From an uncultured Clostridia bacterium (GTDB taxonomy: Bacteria > Bacillota > Clostridia > Oscillospirales > Acutalibacteraceae): DNA of 64,000 nt. The translations under genes were made by a program, and so were the position numbers. The notes beneath the pieces are model-generated. The model did no database searches and was not told where the DNA came from. It saw only the letters and a program-made list of their open reading frames with translations. This document shows, piece after piece, positions 37,390 to 45,535 of the stretch. Where the stretch lies: NCBI GenBank assembly GCA_944412495.1, contig CALYBL010000029.1, positions 124,001 to 188,000 of the forward strand, written 5' to 3'. Numbering within the stretch: position 1 is the first letter of the stretch; each line of letters begins with the position of its first letter.

Positions 37390-37424
37390 AAAAAAACGGT
37401 TCGGTATATAATACCGAACCGTTA
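37390..37424 (-). terminator. Terminator of the rplJ-rplL operon
   Basis: Perfect 13-base stem AACGGTTCGGTAT / ATACCGAACCGTT with a three-base loop, then TTTTTT on the minus strand. It begins 15 bases after the rplL stop codon. Confidence 0.93.
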
Positions 37425-37438
37425 TGCTTAAAGTAAAA

Positions 37439-37822
37439 TTATTTAAGCTCTACCTTAGCGCCGACTTCCTCAAGCTTCTTCTTCATTTCCTCGGCGTCGT
37501 CCTTAGAAACGCCCTCCTTAACAGCCTTGGGAGCGCCGTCGACAAGAGCCTTTGCCTCAGCAAGGCCAAGACCGGTTATCTCACGTACTACCTTGATAAC
37601 CTTTATCTTCTCAGCGCCTACCTCAGCGAGAACAACGTCGAACTCGGTCTTCTCCTCAGCGGCAGCGGCAGCACCGCCGGCAGCCGGAGCAGCGGCTACA
37701 GCTACAGGAGCGGCAGCAGAAACGCCGAATTCCTCTTCAAGGGCCTTTACAAGCTCAGAAAGCTCAAGAACCGTTAATGCTTTTACTTCTTCAATTAAAT
37801 TTGTTACCTTCTCAGATGCCAT
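37439..37822 (-). CDS. rplL: 50S ribosomal protein L7/L12
   Basis: This is the stalk protein that recruits translation factors. The N-terminal dimerisation domain ([20 protein letters not shown]) is joined by an alanine-rich hinge (about 35-55) to the C-terminal domain with [30 protein letters not shown] and [17 protein letters not shown]. The 127-residue length is slightly long because of the hinge. It follows rplJ by 39 bases and ends at a strong terminator. Confidence 0.98.
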   Translation of the reverse strand: MASEKVTNLIEEVKALTVLELSELVKALEEEFGVSAAAPVAVAAAPAAGGAAAAAEEKTEFDVVLAEVGAEKIKVIKVVREITGLGLAEAKALVDGAPKAVKEGVSKDDAEEMKKKLEEVGAKVELK

Positions 37823-37861
37823 GATATGTTAACCTCCAAAATTTTATTTTTGTTTTTTATT

Positions 37862-38392
37862 TTACTCGCCCTTTTTCGCCGCAATAGCGTTAAGAGCAAC
37901 CACCAGACCGGTAAGGTTGGCATTAAGCGCATAAACCAGTCCGGATATAGGTGCGTTGAGTCCGCCGAGAGCCTTCGCAACAAGCTCCTCTCTTGACGGC
38001 AGCTTTGCAAGAGTTTCGACATCCTCTTTCGTGGCATATTTACCGTCTATAAAGCCGGCCTTAATGCTGAAAGTATCACTCTTTTCGGCATAAGCCGCAA
38101 GAATTTTCGCAGCGGCTATATAGTCGCTTTCAGATGTCGCAATAGCAGTCGTTCCGTTAAGATGCTCCTTCATTTCCGGCATTTCGATATTATCAAAAGC
38201 AAAGGACAATATGGAGTTCTTTACGACCGAATACTTGACACCGGCCTCGCGCATTTCCTTGCGCAGCTTTGTGTCGTCTGCGACGTTTATTCCCTTATAA
38301 TCAACAATAACGCCTGTACAGGAATTCTTCAAAACCTCCGTGAGTTCTTCAACCGCCTGCTTTTTCAAAGCTAAGATTTTCTCACTTGGCAT
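37862..38392 (-). CDS. rplJ: 50S ribosomal protein L10
   Basis: This protein anchors the L7/L12 dimers to the ribosome. The globular domain begins MPSEKILALKKQAVEELTE and includes GVIVDYKGINVADDTKLRK. The C-terminal helix (LVYALNANLTGLVVALNAIA) binds L7/L12. It is 176 residues from the ATG at 38392. In many bacteria L10-L12 represses its own mRNA, and a matching leader lies upstream. Confidence 0.97.
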   Translation of the reverse strand: MPSEKILALKKQAVEELTEVLKNSCTGVIVDYKGINVADDTKLRKEMREAGVKYSVVKNSILSFAFDNIEMPEMKEHLNGTTAIATSESDYIAAAKILAAYAEKSDTFSIKAGFIDGKYATKEDVETLAKLPSREELVAKALGGLNAPISGLVYALNANLTGLVVALNAIAAKKGE

Positions 38393-38413
38393 ATTTTCAC
38401 CTCCCACGGCTTC

Positions 38414-38453
38414 AAAATAAAATTACCCGCATCCAAAGAGGATACGGGCAATA
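38414..38453 (-). terminator. Attenuator hairpin in the rplJ leader
   Basis: On the minus strand ATTGCCCGTATCC / GGATGCGGGTAAT form a stem with a five-base loop followed by TTTATTTT. It lies between the L10-binding leader and rplJ, and probably sets the level of rplJL relative to read-through. Confidence 0.8.
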
Positions 38454-38469
38454 AATCAAACAAATCAAA

Positions 38470-38532
38470 TCATTATGCCTGTTCCTCGGCAGGATTTATG
38501 CAGTAGATGCACCTGCTGTCTTTGGAAAGCCT
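38470..38532 (-). ncRNA. Ribosomal protein L10 leader
   Basis: The minus-strand sequence contains the conserved L10-leader core: TTCCAAAGACAGCAGGTGC, then CTGCCGAGGAACAGGCAT. It sits directly upstream of rplJ. Binding of the L10-(L12) complex here is the known autoregulation in Firmicutes. The boundaries are approximate. Confidence 0.85.
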
Positions 38533-38536
38533 AATT

Positions 38537-38565
38537 ATATTAACATATATACCGTTTTTTGTCAA
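38537..38565 (-). promoter_or_regulatory. Promoter for rplJ-rplL
   Basis: TTGACA and TAATAT with a 17-base spacer on the minus strand, between the rplA stop codon and the L10 leader. It gives rplJL a start independent of the rplK-rplA transcript. Confidence 0.7.
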
Positions 38566-38569
38566 GCGA

Positions 38570-39277
38570 TTATTCCGCCTGCTGGCCGCCGACCCTGTTC
38601 GGGTTTATCTTTATGCCGGGACCCATCGTGGTTGCTATTACGCAGGAGCGTATATACTGTCCCTTGGCAGCTGCCGGCTTGGCCTTGACTATCGCTTCGA
38701 GCAGTGTGCTGAAGTTTTCAGAAAGCTTCTCAGGTCCAAATGACACCTTGCCTATCGGGCAGTGTATGATGTTTGTCTTGTCAAGACGGTATTCTATCTT
38801 ACCGGCCTTTGCCTCAGTAACAGCGCGAGCAACGTCCGGCGTGACTGTACCGGCCTTCGGATTCGGCATGAGTCCGCGCGGACCAAGCACCTTACCAAGA
38901 CGTCCGACAACGCCCATCATATCAGGCGCAGCTATTACAACATCAAAGTCCATGAAGTTTTCCTTCTGAATACGCGCCGCAAGCTCCTCAGCGCCTACTA
39001 TTTCTGCCCCGGCCGCTTCGGCTGCCTTGGCGGCATCGCCCTTGGCAAACACGCAAACCCTTACGCTTTTACCAGTACCGTTAGGAAGCACAACGGCACC
39101 TCTGACCTGCTGGTCTGCGTGACGTGAGTCAACGCCAAGGCGGACATGTACCTCTACAGTTTCATCGAACTTCGCTGTCTTTGTTTTTACTGCAAGATCA
39201 AAGGCTTCGGGCACGTCGTAAAGCTTCGTGCGGTCTATAAGCCCTAAGCTTGCATTATATTTCTTACCATGTTTCAT
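38570..39277 (-). CDS. rplA: 50S ribosomal protein L1
   Basis: This two-domain protein forms the L1 stalk that moves the E-site tRNA. The 235 residues show [44 protein letters not shown] (given here as the conserved region from about 43), the domain II start [13 protein letters not shown], and the signature [19 protein letters not shown]. It lies 58 bases after rplK on the same transcript. Confidence 0.98.
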   Translation of the reverse strand: MKHGKKYNASLGLIDRTKLYDVPEAFDLAVKTKTAKFDETVEVHVRLGVDSRHADQQVRGAVVLPNGTGKSVRVCVFAKGDAAKAAEAAGAEIVGAEELAARIQKENFMDFDVVIAAPDMMGVVGRLGKVLGPRGLMPNPKAGTVTPDVARAVTEAKAGKIEYRLDKTNIIHCPIGKVSFGPEKLSENFSTLLEAIVKAKPAAAKGQYIRSCVIATTMGPGIKINPNRVGGQQAE

Positions 39278-39335
39278 TTACATTTACCTCCCAATAGAGT
39301 GGTTTTCTCGGATTATTCCTCCCACCCGGGAACAG

Positions 39336-39761
39336 TTAATCGACTACTTCGACGCCCATGCTCCGAGCAGTTCCTGCTACTATTCTCATAGCTGCTTCAA
39401 TATTGGCTGCGTTAAGATCCGGCATCTTCTGCTCGGCTATTTTCTTGACCTGTTCCTTGGTGATCTTTGCGACCTTCACCTTATTCGGCTGGCCGGAGCC
39501 GCTCTCAATACCGCATGCCTTCTTTATAAGAACTGCACAGGGCGGCGTCTTTGTAATAAAGGAAAACGTGCGGTCGGCATATACCGTTATTACAACAGGT
39601 ATTATAAGACCTATGTCATTCTTTGTCCGCTCGTTGAATTCCTTCGTAAACGCCACAATGTTTACGCCGTGCTGACCCAGCGCCGGGCCTACCGGCGGCG
39701 CCGGTGTTGCCTTTCCGGCAGGTATCTGCAATTTGATGTAGCCCACTACTTTTTGAGCCAT
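39336..39761 (-). CDS. rplK: 50S ribosomal protein L11
   Basis: This protein binds 23S rRNA at the GTPase centre. The N-terminal domain starts [20 protein letters not shown] and has [14 protein letters not shown]. The C-terminal RNA-binding domain has [20 protein letters not shown] and ends [16 protein letters not shown]. It is 141 residues from the ATG at 39761, 13 bases after GGAG; an in-frame GTG at 39770 overlaps that site and is rejected. The gene is downstream of nusG. Confidence 0.98.
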   Translation of the reverse strand: MAQKVVGYIKLQIPAGKATPAPPVGPALGQHGVNIVAFTKEFNERTKNDIGLIIPVVITVYADRTFSFITKTPPCAVLIKKACGIESGSGQPNKVKVAKITKEQVKKIAEQKMPDLNAANIEAAMRIVAGTARSMGVEVVD

Positions 39762-39861
39762 AGTTTGCACCTCCGATAATATGTGGTTAAGCGAAACGGT
39801 GTATTACCGTTCCTCCCATCTGCCGGCACAAATGTGCCGATATGCGGCTTTGCGCCGCAAA

Positions 39862-39883
39862 AAAAACCGTCAGGTTTTTTAAC
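39862..39883 (-). terminator. Weak terminator between nusG and rplK
   Basis: On the minus strand AAAAAACC-TGAC-GGTTTTTTTT directly follows the nusG stop codon. Only two G-C pairs close the stem, so it probably attenuates rather than stops transcription into rplK. Confidence 0.45.
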
Positions 39884-40404
39884 TAAACCGTTTCCACCTG
39901 GTCGAACTCCAGCTCGACCGGCGTCTCGCGTCCGAACATGGATATCATGACCTGCACGCTGCCCTTTGCCATATCAATGCTTTCCACTACGCCGATAAAG
40001 CCTTCCAGCGGCCCGTCGATTATCTTCACGTTGTCGCCTGCCTTGTAGCCCACCTCAACCGTATGCTTCTCGACGCCGAGCGCCTCAACCTCACTGTCGG
40101 TCAGAGGAACGGGCTTTGACGAGGACGGACCGACAAAGCCGGTAACACCGTGCACGTTGCGCACAACGTACCATGAATCGTCCGTCATTATCATCTTTAC
40201 AAGAACATATCCGGGGAATATCTTGCGCTCTACCTCGCGCTTTTTGTTGTCCTTTATTTCCGTCACCTTTTCGGTCGGAACCTTTATGTCAAATATCCAG
40301 TCCTCGAGCTTGCGGTTCTCCACTATCGTCTCAAGATTAGTGGCGACCTTGTTCTCATAGCCGGAATATGTGTGGACAACATACCATTTTGCTTCTTCCG
40401 ACAT
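39883..40404 (-). CDS. nusG: Transcription termination/antitermination factor NusG
   Basis: This is a universal elongation factor that binds RNA polymerase and, in some bacteria, Rho or the ribosome. The NGN domain starts WYVVHTYSGYENKVATNLE and contains KIFPGYVLVKMIMTDDSWY and GVTGFVGPSSSKPVPL. The KOW domain has GDNVKIIDGPLEGFIGVVE near residue 124. The 173-residue length is typical. It lies 14 bases after secE, the universal pairing. Confidence 0.98.
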   Translation of the reverse strand: MSEEAKWYVVHTYSGYENKVATNLETIVENRKLEDWIFDIKVPTEKVTEIKDNKKREVERKIFPGYVLVKMIMTDDSWYVVRNVHGVTGFVGPSSSKPVPLTDSEVEALGVEKHTVEVGYKAGDNVKIIDGPLEGFIGVVESIDMAKGSVQVMISMFGRETPVELEFDQVETV

Positions 40405-40418
40405 CTGTCATCCCCCAA

Positions 40419-41108
40419 TTAGCCGTAAATTACATTAAGCAGCGATGCGAGGCCGAAATCTATAAGCCAGATAAATCCGCCTATTATAAGGCACATAAGC
40501 AAAACTACCGTTACATTCTTTATAAGAGTCTTCTTTGTCGGCCATACTACCTTCTTTATCTCGCTCTTTAAATCCTTTAAGTAACGGCCGATTCTGACAA
40601 GTATAGGCTTTTTTGCACCCTTTGACTGCGCCACCTCAAGATAGTCGGCAGTAAGCAGCGACGCCACGCCGGCAACCGCACCGAGGAACAGCACTATCAG
40701 CGTTATCACCGGGAAAATTGTATAGTTGGCACCGATAGACGTCAGTGTGAACGGACGATAGTCGACAAACTTGACTTCATTGCTCAGCACATACACCAAA
40801 AGCGCTATAGCCGCTACCAGCTCAAACGCCGGGGCCGCGTATTTCGTGCCCTTGAACTTAAAGGAAAGGGCCGCCATGAGTACGCCGAACGCAGAAAGTA
40901 TAAAGGCAAAGGCAAAGTACATCGACTTGTAAAGCGTTACCGTTTCGCCGCCTACGTCATAGCCGCCGCCAAAGGAAAGCTGTGCGCCTGTAAGCGAAAC
41001 GCTGCCGTCGGTAGTCGCCATTGTTACAAACGGCATGAAGAAAAGCACTATGCCCGCTACTGCCAGAATACACGTAAGTATTTTTGTAATCCAACTGGCT
41101 GCTTTCAT
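40419..41108 (-). CDS. secE: Preprotein translocase subunit SecE with an extra N-terminal four-helix domain
   Basis: SecE clamps SecY in the protein-conducting channel. Only the last 65 residues are SecE: GRYLKDLKSEIKKVVWPTKK then one membrane helix (VTVVLLMCLIIGGFIWLIDF). They are preceded in the same frame by about 165 residues with four hydrophobic segments (about 8-30, 63-86, 91-110 and 130-153) and a glycine-rich external loop (ALSFGGGYDVGGE). Typical Firmicutes SecE is 60-100 residues. The frame is continuous with no internal stop; an internal ATG is not placed to start SecE alone. The extra domain resembles no family I know. The gene lies between rpmG and nusG as usual. Confidence 0.93.
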   Translation of the reverse strand: MKAASWITKILTCILAVAGIVLFFMPFVTMATTDGSVSLTGAQLSFGGGYDVGGETVTLYKSMYFAFAFILSAFGVLMAALSFKFKGTKYAAPAFELVAAIALLVYVLSNEVKFVDYRPFTLTSIGANYTIFPVITLIVLFLGAVAGVASLLTADYLEVAQSKGAKKPILVRIGRYLKDLKSEIKKVVWPTKKTLIKNVTVVLLMCLIIGGFIWLIDFGLASLLNVIYG

Positions 41109-41120
41109 CCTTTTTCCTCC

Positions 41121-41270
41121 TTACTTCGTTTCTCTGTGGAGGGTGTGTTTCCTACAGAAGCGGCAGTACTTGTTAAGCTCCAGCCTGTCAGGGTCGTTCT
41201 TCTTGTTCTTCATCGTGTTGTAGTTGCGCTGCTTGCACTCAGTACATGCTAATGTGATTTTTACTCTCAT
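41121..41270 (-). CDS. rpmG: 50S ribosomal protein L33
   Basis: This 49-residue protein starts [19 protein letters not shown] and ends [16 protein letters not shown]. The two CxxC pairs (CTEC and CRFC) form a zinc ribbon, so this is the zinc-containing form. The start codon follows GGAGGTG. It is 12 bases before secE; rpmG-secE-nusG-rplK-rplA is the expected order, led by the promoter at 41390-41418. The tRNA-Trp gene often found beside rpmG is not here. Confidence 0.97.
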   Translation of the reverse strand: MRVKITLACTECKQRNYNTMKNKKNDPDRLELNKYCRFCRKHTLHRETK

Positions 41271-41577
41271 TTTTTACGGCACCTCCCGTTTATTGCGGAA
41301 AAATTTAGCCTCCCTCTCGCCGGACCGGCCGGTGCAGGATTCACTGAAAAATATTCATTCAAAAAAAAAGACCCTGCAGAGGTACAATAACTATACCATA
41401 CAAAGCCTTATTAGTCAAGCAAAATTATGATTTTCTGCGATATATTTGTTAAAAGCTGCCAGTCAAAAAGCCGGACATGCCAAAATGCCGCCATAAGCAC
41501 GATAACCGACATTGCCGTTATCGGTAAATTTTTATAATTTCCCCGTAATTACAGCGCACGGCCGTTTCAGATTCCGG
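41271..41577. other. Leader and promoter region of the rpmG operon
   Basis: It holds the rpmG promoter at 41390-41418 and about 120 bases of untranslated leader with a homopurine/homopyrimidine run at 41361-41369. I saw no tRNA gene and no coding frame. Confidence 0.5.
41390..41418 (-). promoter_or_regulatory. Promoter of rpmG-secE-nusG-rplK-rplA
   Basis: TTGACT and TATAGT with a 17-base spacer on the minus strand, about 120 bases upstream of the rpmG start. Confidence 0.78.
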
Positions 41578-42435
41578 TCATAACAGCACCACGCCGTGCG
41601 GACAGGTTTTGCAGATATAAGCCTCCTCATCCCTGAACTTATAATATTCAAAGCACGCCCTTGCCGCTCTCTCACTGTCAAAAATCCCGTATATGCACGG
41701 GCCCGCACCGCTGAGCGATACCATGACCGGTGAAAAGGAGTGCATTTTTTCCGTGCTGCTTTCATATCCGGCGTAAAGCCGGCTGAAAATATTGCCTGAA
41801 TACTTTGCGGCGCTTAAAAAGCCGACACTCCCGTATTCTCTTATAAAATTACGCGTAAAGCAGGTCGAGCTGTCCTCCATATTGTCTATCATCGAGTACA
41901 TGCGGCCGGTGGAATGCTTTTCGCCGCTCTTTACGATAACTACATGATGCTCCCCCGCCGGCTCAAGCTGCGTGACACTGCCGCCGATACCCTTTACAAG
42001 AGCTGTGCCGCCGCTAATGCAGAACGGGACATCCGCGCCGACGTTAAGCGCGGCCCTGTACAGCTCACCGCGGTCTACCGGCCCATATACCTCGTCCAGC
42101 ATAACGAGCACTGCCGCCGCGTCCGCGCTGCCGCCGCCAAGCCCGGCCGCCTGAGGGATTTGCTTTTCTATTTCTATGCGCACGCTCAGTTTTTTCCCCG
42201 ATATGCGCATAAATTCCCTCGCAGCCATGTAGGCAGTGTTTTCCTCTCCGCATGAGCGGCCAAAGCAGCTTACGGTTATATCTGAGCCGCCGTCAAAAGC
42301 GCTGAGAGAGACAATGTCGCCAAGTGTGACCGACTGCATTACACTTTCTATGTCATGATAGCCGTCGTCCCTGCGCCCGGTTACGTCAAGCGTCAGGTTT
42401 ATTTTAGCCATCGCCTTTGCCTTTAGCAGTGACAT
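41578..42435 (-). CDS. ispE: 4-diphosphocytidyl-2-C-methyl-D-erythritol kinase
   Basis: This GHMP-family kinase carries out the ATP-dependent step of the MEP pathway. The substrate motif is AKAMAKINLTLDVTGRRDDG near the start, the ATP-binding glycine loop is PQAAGLGGGSADAAAVL, and the C-terminal motif is VSLSGAGPCIYG. The ATG at 42435 follows GGAGG by seven bases; a TTG further upstream lies before that site and is not used. The product is 285 residues. With dxr and ispG it is the third MEP gene in the window. Confidence 0.96.
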   Translation of the reverse strand: MSLLKAKAMAKINLTLDVTGRRDDGYHDIESVMQSVTLGDIVSLSAFDGGSDITVSCFGRSCGEENTAYMAAREFMRISGKKLSVRIEIEKQIPQAAGLGGGSADAAAVLVMLDEVYGPVDRGELYRAALNVGADVPFCISGGTALVKGIGGSVTQLEPAGEHHVVIVKSGEKHSTGRMYSMIDNMEDSSTCFTRNFIREYGSVGFLSAAKYSGNIFSRLYAGYESSTEKMHSFSPVMVSLSGAGPCIYGIFDSERAARACFEYYKFRDEEAYICKTCPHGVVLL

Positions 42436-42489
42436 GTATATCCTCCGCAATGCATTTTGATGCTGCCTGACATATTAAATCAGGCAAAA

Positions 42490-43659
42490 TCAGACGCCAA
42501 ATTCATCAAGGAAGTCCTTTATGCGGCTGACGGCCTCCTTTATATGCTCGATGGAATAGCAGTAGGACACCCTGACAAAGCCCTCGCCGCTCTCTCCGAA
42601 GGCCGTGCCCGGGACGACCGCGACACGCTTGGAATATATCAGCTTTTCACAGAAGTCCTCCGACGAAAGGCCGGAGCGCTTAATAGACGGAAAAACGTAA
42701 AATGCACCCTCCGGCTCAAAGCAGTCAAGCCCTATCGAATTAAAAGCGTTCACTATGAATCTGCGGCGCATATCGTACTGGCCGCGCATTTCGAGTATGT
42801 CCTCGTCGCCGCTGCGCATGGCCTCTATCCCCGCATGCTGCGCCGTTGTGGGCGCGCACATTATGGCATACTGATGCACCTTTATCATCTGCGATATGAG
42901 CGGCTCGGGTCCGCAGGCAAAGCCCAAACGCCATCCGGTCATGGAATATGCCTTTGAAAAGCCGCCGACGACCACCGTGCGGTCGTACATGCCGTCTATC
43001 TCCGCAATGGAAGCATGCCTGCTGCCGCCGTATGTAAGCTCAGCATATATCTCGTCAGAGAGGACGAACAGATTATGCCTTTCTATTACCGGCGCTATTC
43101 TTTCCAGCTCCTCGCGCCGCATCACGGCGCCGGTGGGATTGTTCGGATACGGGAGTATGAGCAGCTTGGTCTTGTCCGTTATCTTGGCCTCAAGCTCCTC
43201 CGGCGTTATTTTAAAGCAATTTTCCACCTTGGTCTCAAGCGGGACGGGGATGCCGCCGCTCATACGCGTTATTGGGTCGTAGCAGACAAAGCACGGCTCA
43301 GGAATAATAACCTCGTCGCCCGGCGATACGACGGAGCGTATGCACAAATCTATCGCCTCGCTGCCGCCGACGGTTACCATCACCTGCGGCACCGAATATT
43401 TAAGGTCAAATCTGCGGTACATATACTCTGATATTTCCTCACGCAGCCTTTTAAGTCCCGCGTTTGCCGTGTATCTCGTCTTGCCGGAGCGCAGCGAATT
43501 TATTCCCGCCTCTCTCACGTGCCACGGCGTTTTAAAGTCCGGCTCGCCCACGCCAAGGGATATCACGTCGTCCATCTCCTCGGCAATGCTGAAAAATTTG
43601 CGTATGCCGGAGGGCTTCATATCCCGCACCACCGGATTCAGCATACTGTTATAATCCAT
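42490..43659 (-). CDS. Class I/II PLP-dependent aminotransferase
   Basis: This 389-residue fold-type I aminotransferase probably acts on aspartate, aromatic or branched amino acids. Key features are ISLGVGEPDFKTPWHV near residue 30, the cofactor-site PYPNNPTGAVM near 165, the aspartate in VLSDEIYAEL, and the Schiff-base lysine in VVGGFSKAYSMTGWRLGFA near 232. The true start is the ATG at 43659 (MDYNSMLNPVVRDMKPSGI); 64 upstream codons are open but have no family sequence. An Lrp-type regulator is encoded upstream, a common pairing, so it may control this enzyme. Confidence 0.93.
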   Translation of the reverse strand: MDYNSMLNPVVRDMKPSGIRKFFSIAEEMDDVISLGVGEPDFKTPWHVREAGINSLRSGKTRYTANAGLKRLREEISEYMYRRFDLKYSVPQVMVTVGGSEAIDLCIRSVVSPGDEVIIPEPCFVCYDPITRMSGGIPVPLETKVENCFKITPEELEAKITDKTKLLILPYPNNPTGAVMRREELERIAPVIERHNLFVLSDEIYAELTYGGSRHASIAEIDGMYDRTVVVGGFSKAYSMTGWRLGFACGPEPLISQMIKVHQYAIMCAPTTAQHAGIEAMRSGDEDILEMRGQYDMRRRFIVNAFNSIGLDCFEPEGAFYVFPSIKRSGLSSEDFCEKLIYSKRVAVVPGTAFGESGEGFVRVSYCYSIEHIKEAVSRIKDFLDEFGV

Positions 43660-43900
43660 AATATTACCACTCCATATATAAGGCTCTTTACAGATGCGGC
43701 GTTTTGCCGCGGAGCAGTCCGCTCCCGTTCGCATTATACCGCTGCGCAAATATAAGCATAACTGCCATATCGGCCATTTATACACGCATAAAGACTTCCG
43801 GCAGCGCGGCGCTGCGGCGGCGATTGCGATGAGCTCACGCAAAACGCTCATAATCCCGGCGTTAAAGCTTCACAGCACATTTTCGATAACGGAGATTCTG

Positions 43901-43924
43901 CACTGCTGACAGCTGTCAGCAGTG
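43901..43924. repeat. Perfect 24-base palindrome
   Basis: The sequence reads the same on both strands: half-site CACTGCTGACAG followed directly by its complement. There is no loop and no T-run, so it is more like a dimeric protein-binding site than a terminator. It lies about 240 bases upstream of the aminotransferase start. Confidence 0.8.
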
Positions 43925-44110
43925 TCTATGCCGGAAAAGCTGCCGTACGCCAAGCTCCACAGACGGCCTGTTCTATCCTTTCCCGCTTCCCGCGCGAAGC
44001 CCGATAACGCTCCCCGCACTGCAAAAAGAAGCCTTAAAGCTAATTCAAGCTCCTATCCGGCGCGCTTTGACATATGCACGACTGACTTTTTGTCTCCCAC
44101 ACCGCGCCGC

Positions 44111-44190
44111 CAAAAGCTAAAGCAAAAGACAAAGCGAAAGTAAAAGCCACACTCCAAAAACCAAAAGCCAAAATTCAAAGCCAAAAGCCG
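44111..44190. repeat. Low-complexity AAAAGC-type tract
   Basis: Three degenerate 12-base units (CAAAAGCTAAAG, CAAAAGACAAAG, CGAAAGTAAAAG) are followed by three CCAAAAGCC-like units. It is just downstream of the Lrp gene stop codon and is pyrimidine-rich on the transcribed minus strand. Confidence 0.7.
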
Positions 44191-44215
44191 GATTGGTTTA
44201 CATAATTACATCAGG

Positions 44216-44692
44216 CTAAATTACAAAGCTTCTGTCGTCCTCTTCGTCGGCGGAAAGCTTTACGCCCATCTCCTTATACCTTCTGAGCACAAAGTGCGTC
44301 GCCGTAGACTGAACGGAGTCCATGGGTGCCAGCCGCTTTGCAACGAACATGGCGACCTCGCGGAAGGTCTTGCCCTGAACCATTACAGCCAGGTCAAAGC
44401 CGCCGGACATGAGATATACGGACTCAACCTCCTCAAAGGTCATTATCTGCTTGGCTATCGACTCAAAGCCCTCGTCCTGCTTGGGTATAACCTTTATCTC
44501 GATAAGCGCAGTAACGAGCGTGTCGTCCTCCTTCTCCCAGTCCACCACCGGCTTATAGCCGCATATGATGCCGTCCCTTTCGAGCCTGCGTATATGCTCG
44601 CTTACTTCCTTTTCCTCCATGCCGAGCATTACCGCTATGTCTGCGTCGCTGTAATGCGCGTTGTCGTTGAGCAGCTTAAGAATCTTATCCAT
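44216..44692 (-). CDS. Lrp/AsnC family transcriptional regulator
   Basis: This 158-residue regulator has an N-terminal helix-turn-helix (NDNAHYSDADIAVMLGMEEK, then HIRRLERDGIICGYKPVVDW) and a C-terminal RAM/ACT-like effector domain from about residue 65 (TLVTALIEIKVIPKQ). The last 20 residues are acidic. Such proteins bind amino acids and often regulate neighbouring amino-acid genes; the aminotransferase gene downstream is the natural target. It lies 30 bases after the PHP phosphatase gene. Confidence 0.94.
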   Translation of the reverse strand: MDKILKLLNDNAHYSDADIAVMLGMEEKEVSEHIRRLERDGIICGYKPVVDWEKEDDTLVTALIEIKVIPKQDEGFESIAKQIMTFEEVESVYLMSGGFDLAVMVQGKTFREVAMFVAKRLAPMDSVQSTATHFVLRRYKEMGVKLSADEEDDRSFVI

Positions 44693-44722
44693 ACAATCAT
44701 CTCCACTTAAGATTTGTATTGC

Positions 44723-45535
44723 CTATTCTATAGGTATAAGCACCGGCTCGCGGTTCTGATAAAGAGCTATTTCGGCAAAGCCGCAGTCGGCGGCGGTCTT
44801 TATACCGGCCGAAATATCGCTGCCGACGTCATGGCAGGTGTGCGCGTCGGAGCCTATGGTTATATATTTCCCGCCAAGCTCCTTAAACCGCCTCACATAA
44901 TAATCGTGCGGCACAAGGTAGCCCAGCCCCTTGCGTATGCCGGAGGTATTTATCTCCAGAGCCTTTCCACGCTCCGCCAATGCGGAAAGTATTTTATCGG
45001 TTACGGCATCATACCGCTTAAAGTCAATGTCGTTTATATCTATGCCAAAATAGCGTATTGGGTATGTAAGATGCGCCAGAGAGTCGAAATCATATTCGCC
45101 GGCTATGACCAGCAGCTCATCAAAATATCTGTCCAGAACATCCCTGTAGTCGTTTTTCGGGTCGGAATAATCGAGATAGTAAAAGTCCTCCATCCCGACA
45201 AGGTTGTGAAGCGAGGCAAGGACAAAATCAAACTCGCAGGAGCTGAGCACGGCCCTTGCAGCCTCAGGGTCCTGGTCCGGCTGTCCGAGCTCTATTCCCC
45301 TCAAAACGAGCAGACGTCCCTCAAACACCGCCTGCGCCTTGGACGCCTCAAAATTCGACTGGCGTATAGATTTGTTATATCCCTTTTCAATATATTCGTT
45401 GCATTCACAGTGGTCGGTAATTGCAATGGCGCGAAGCCCGGACATTATGGCGTGCTCGCACAGCAGCACTCCCGAATGCTCGCCGTCGGGAGAATTGTCA
45501 CTGTGAACGTGCATATCTATCTTATCGGCAGTCAT
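44723..45535 (-). CDS. PHP-domain phosphatase, HisJ-like
   Basis: This metal-dependent phosphoesterase resembles HisJ histidinol-phosphatase. The PHP metal motifs are visible: MHVHSDNSPDGEHS at residue 8, AIAITDHCECNEYIEKGYNK, FDFVLASLHNLVG with the conserved histidine, DFDSLAHLTYPIRYFG, and GSDAHTCHDVG near the end. The 270-residue length fits. No other histidine-biosynthesis genes are nearby, so the substrate is uncertain. The ATG at 45535 follows GGAAGGTGATAAC. Confidence 0.9.
   Translation of the reverse strand: MTADKIDMHVHSDNSPDGEHSGVLLCEHAIMSGLRAIAITDHCECNEYIEKGYNKSIRQSNFEASKAQAVFEGRLLVLRGIELGQPDQDPEAARAVLSSCEFDFVLASLHNLVGMEDFYYLDYSDPKNDYRDVLDRYFDELLVIAGEYDFDSLAHLTYPIRYFGIDINDIDFKRYDAVTDKILSALAERGKALEINTSGIRKGLGYLVPHDYYVRRFKELGGKYITIGSDAHTCHDVGSDISAGIKTAADCGFAEIALYQNREPVLIPIE

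Larger units (their letters stand above)
43660..44215. other. Spacer between Lrp regulator and aminotransferase genes
   Basis: No gene is apparent. It contains a perfect 24-base palindrome (43901-43924) and a low-complexity tract rich in AAAAGC units (44111-44190), each listed separately. Confidence 0.55.

Noticed and set aside
41271..41577. tRNA gene next to rpmG
   Set aside because: A tRNA-Trp gene is common here, but I found no cloverleaf arms or T-loop sequence.
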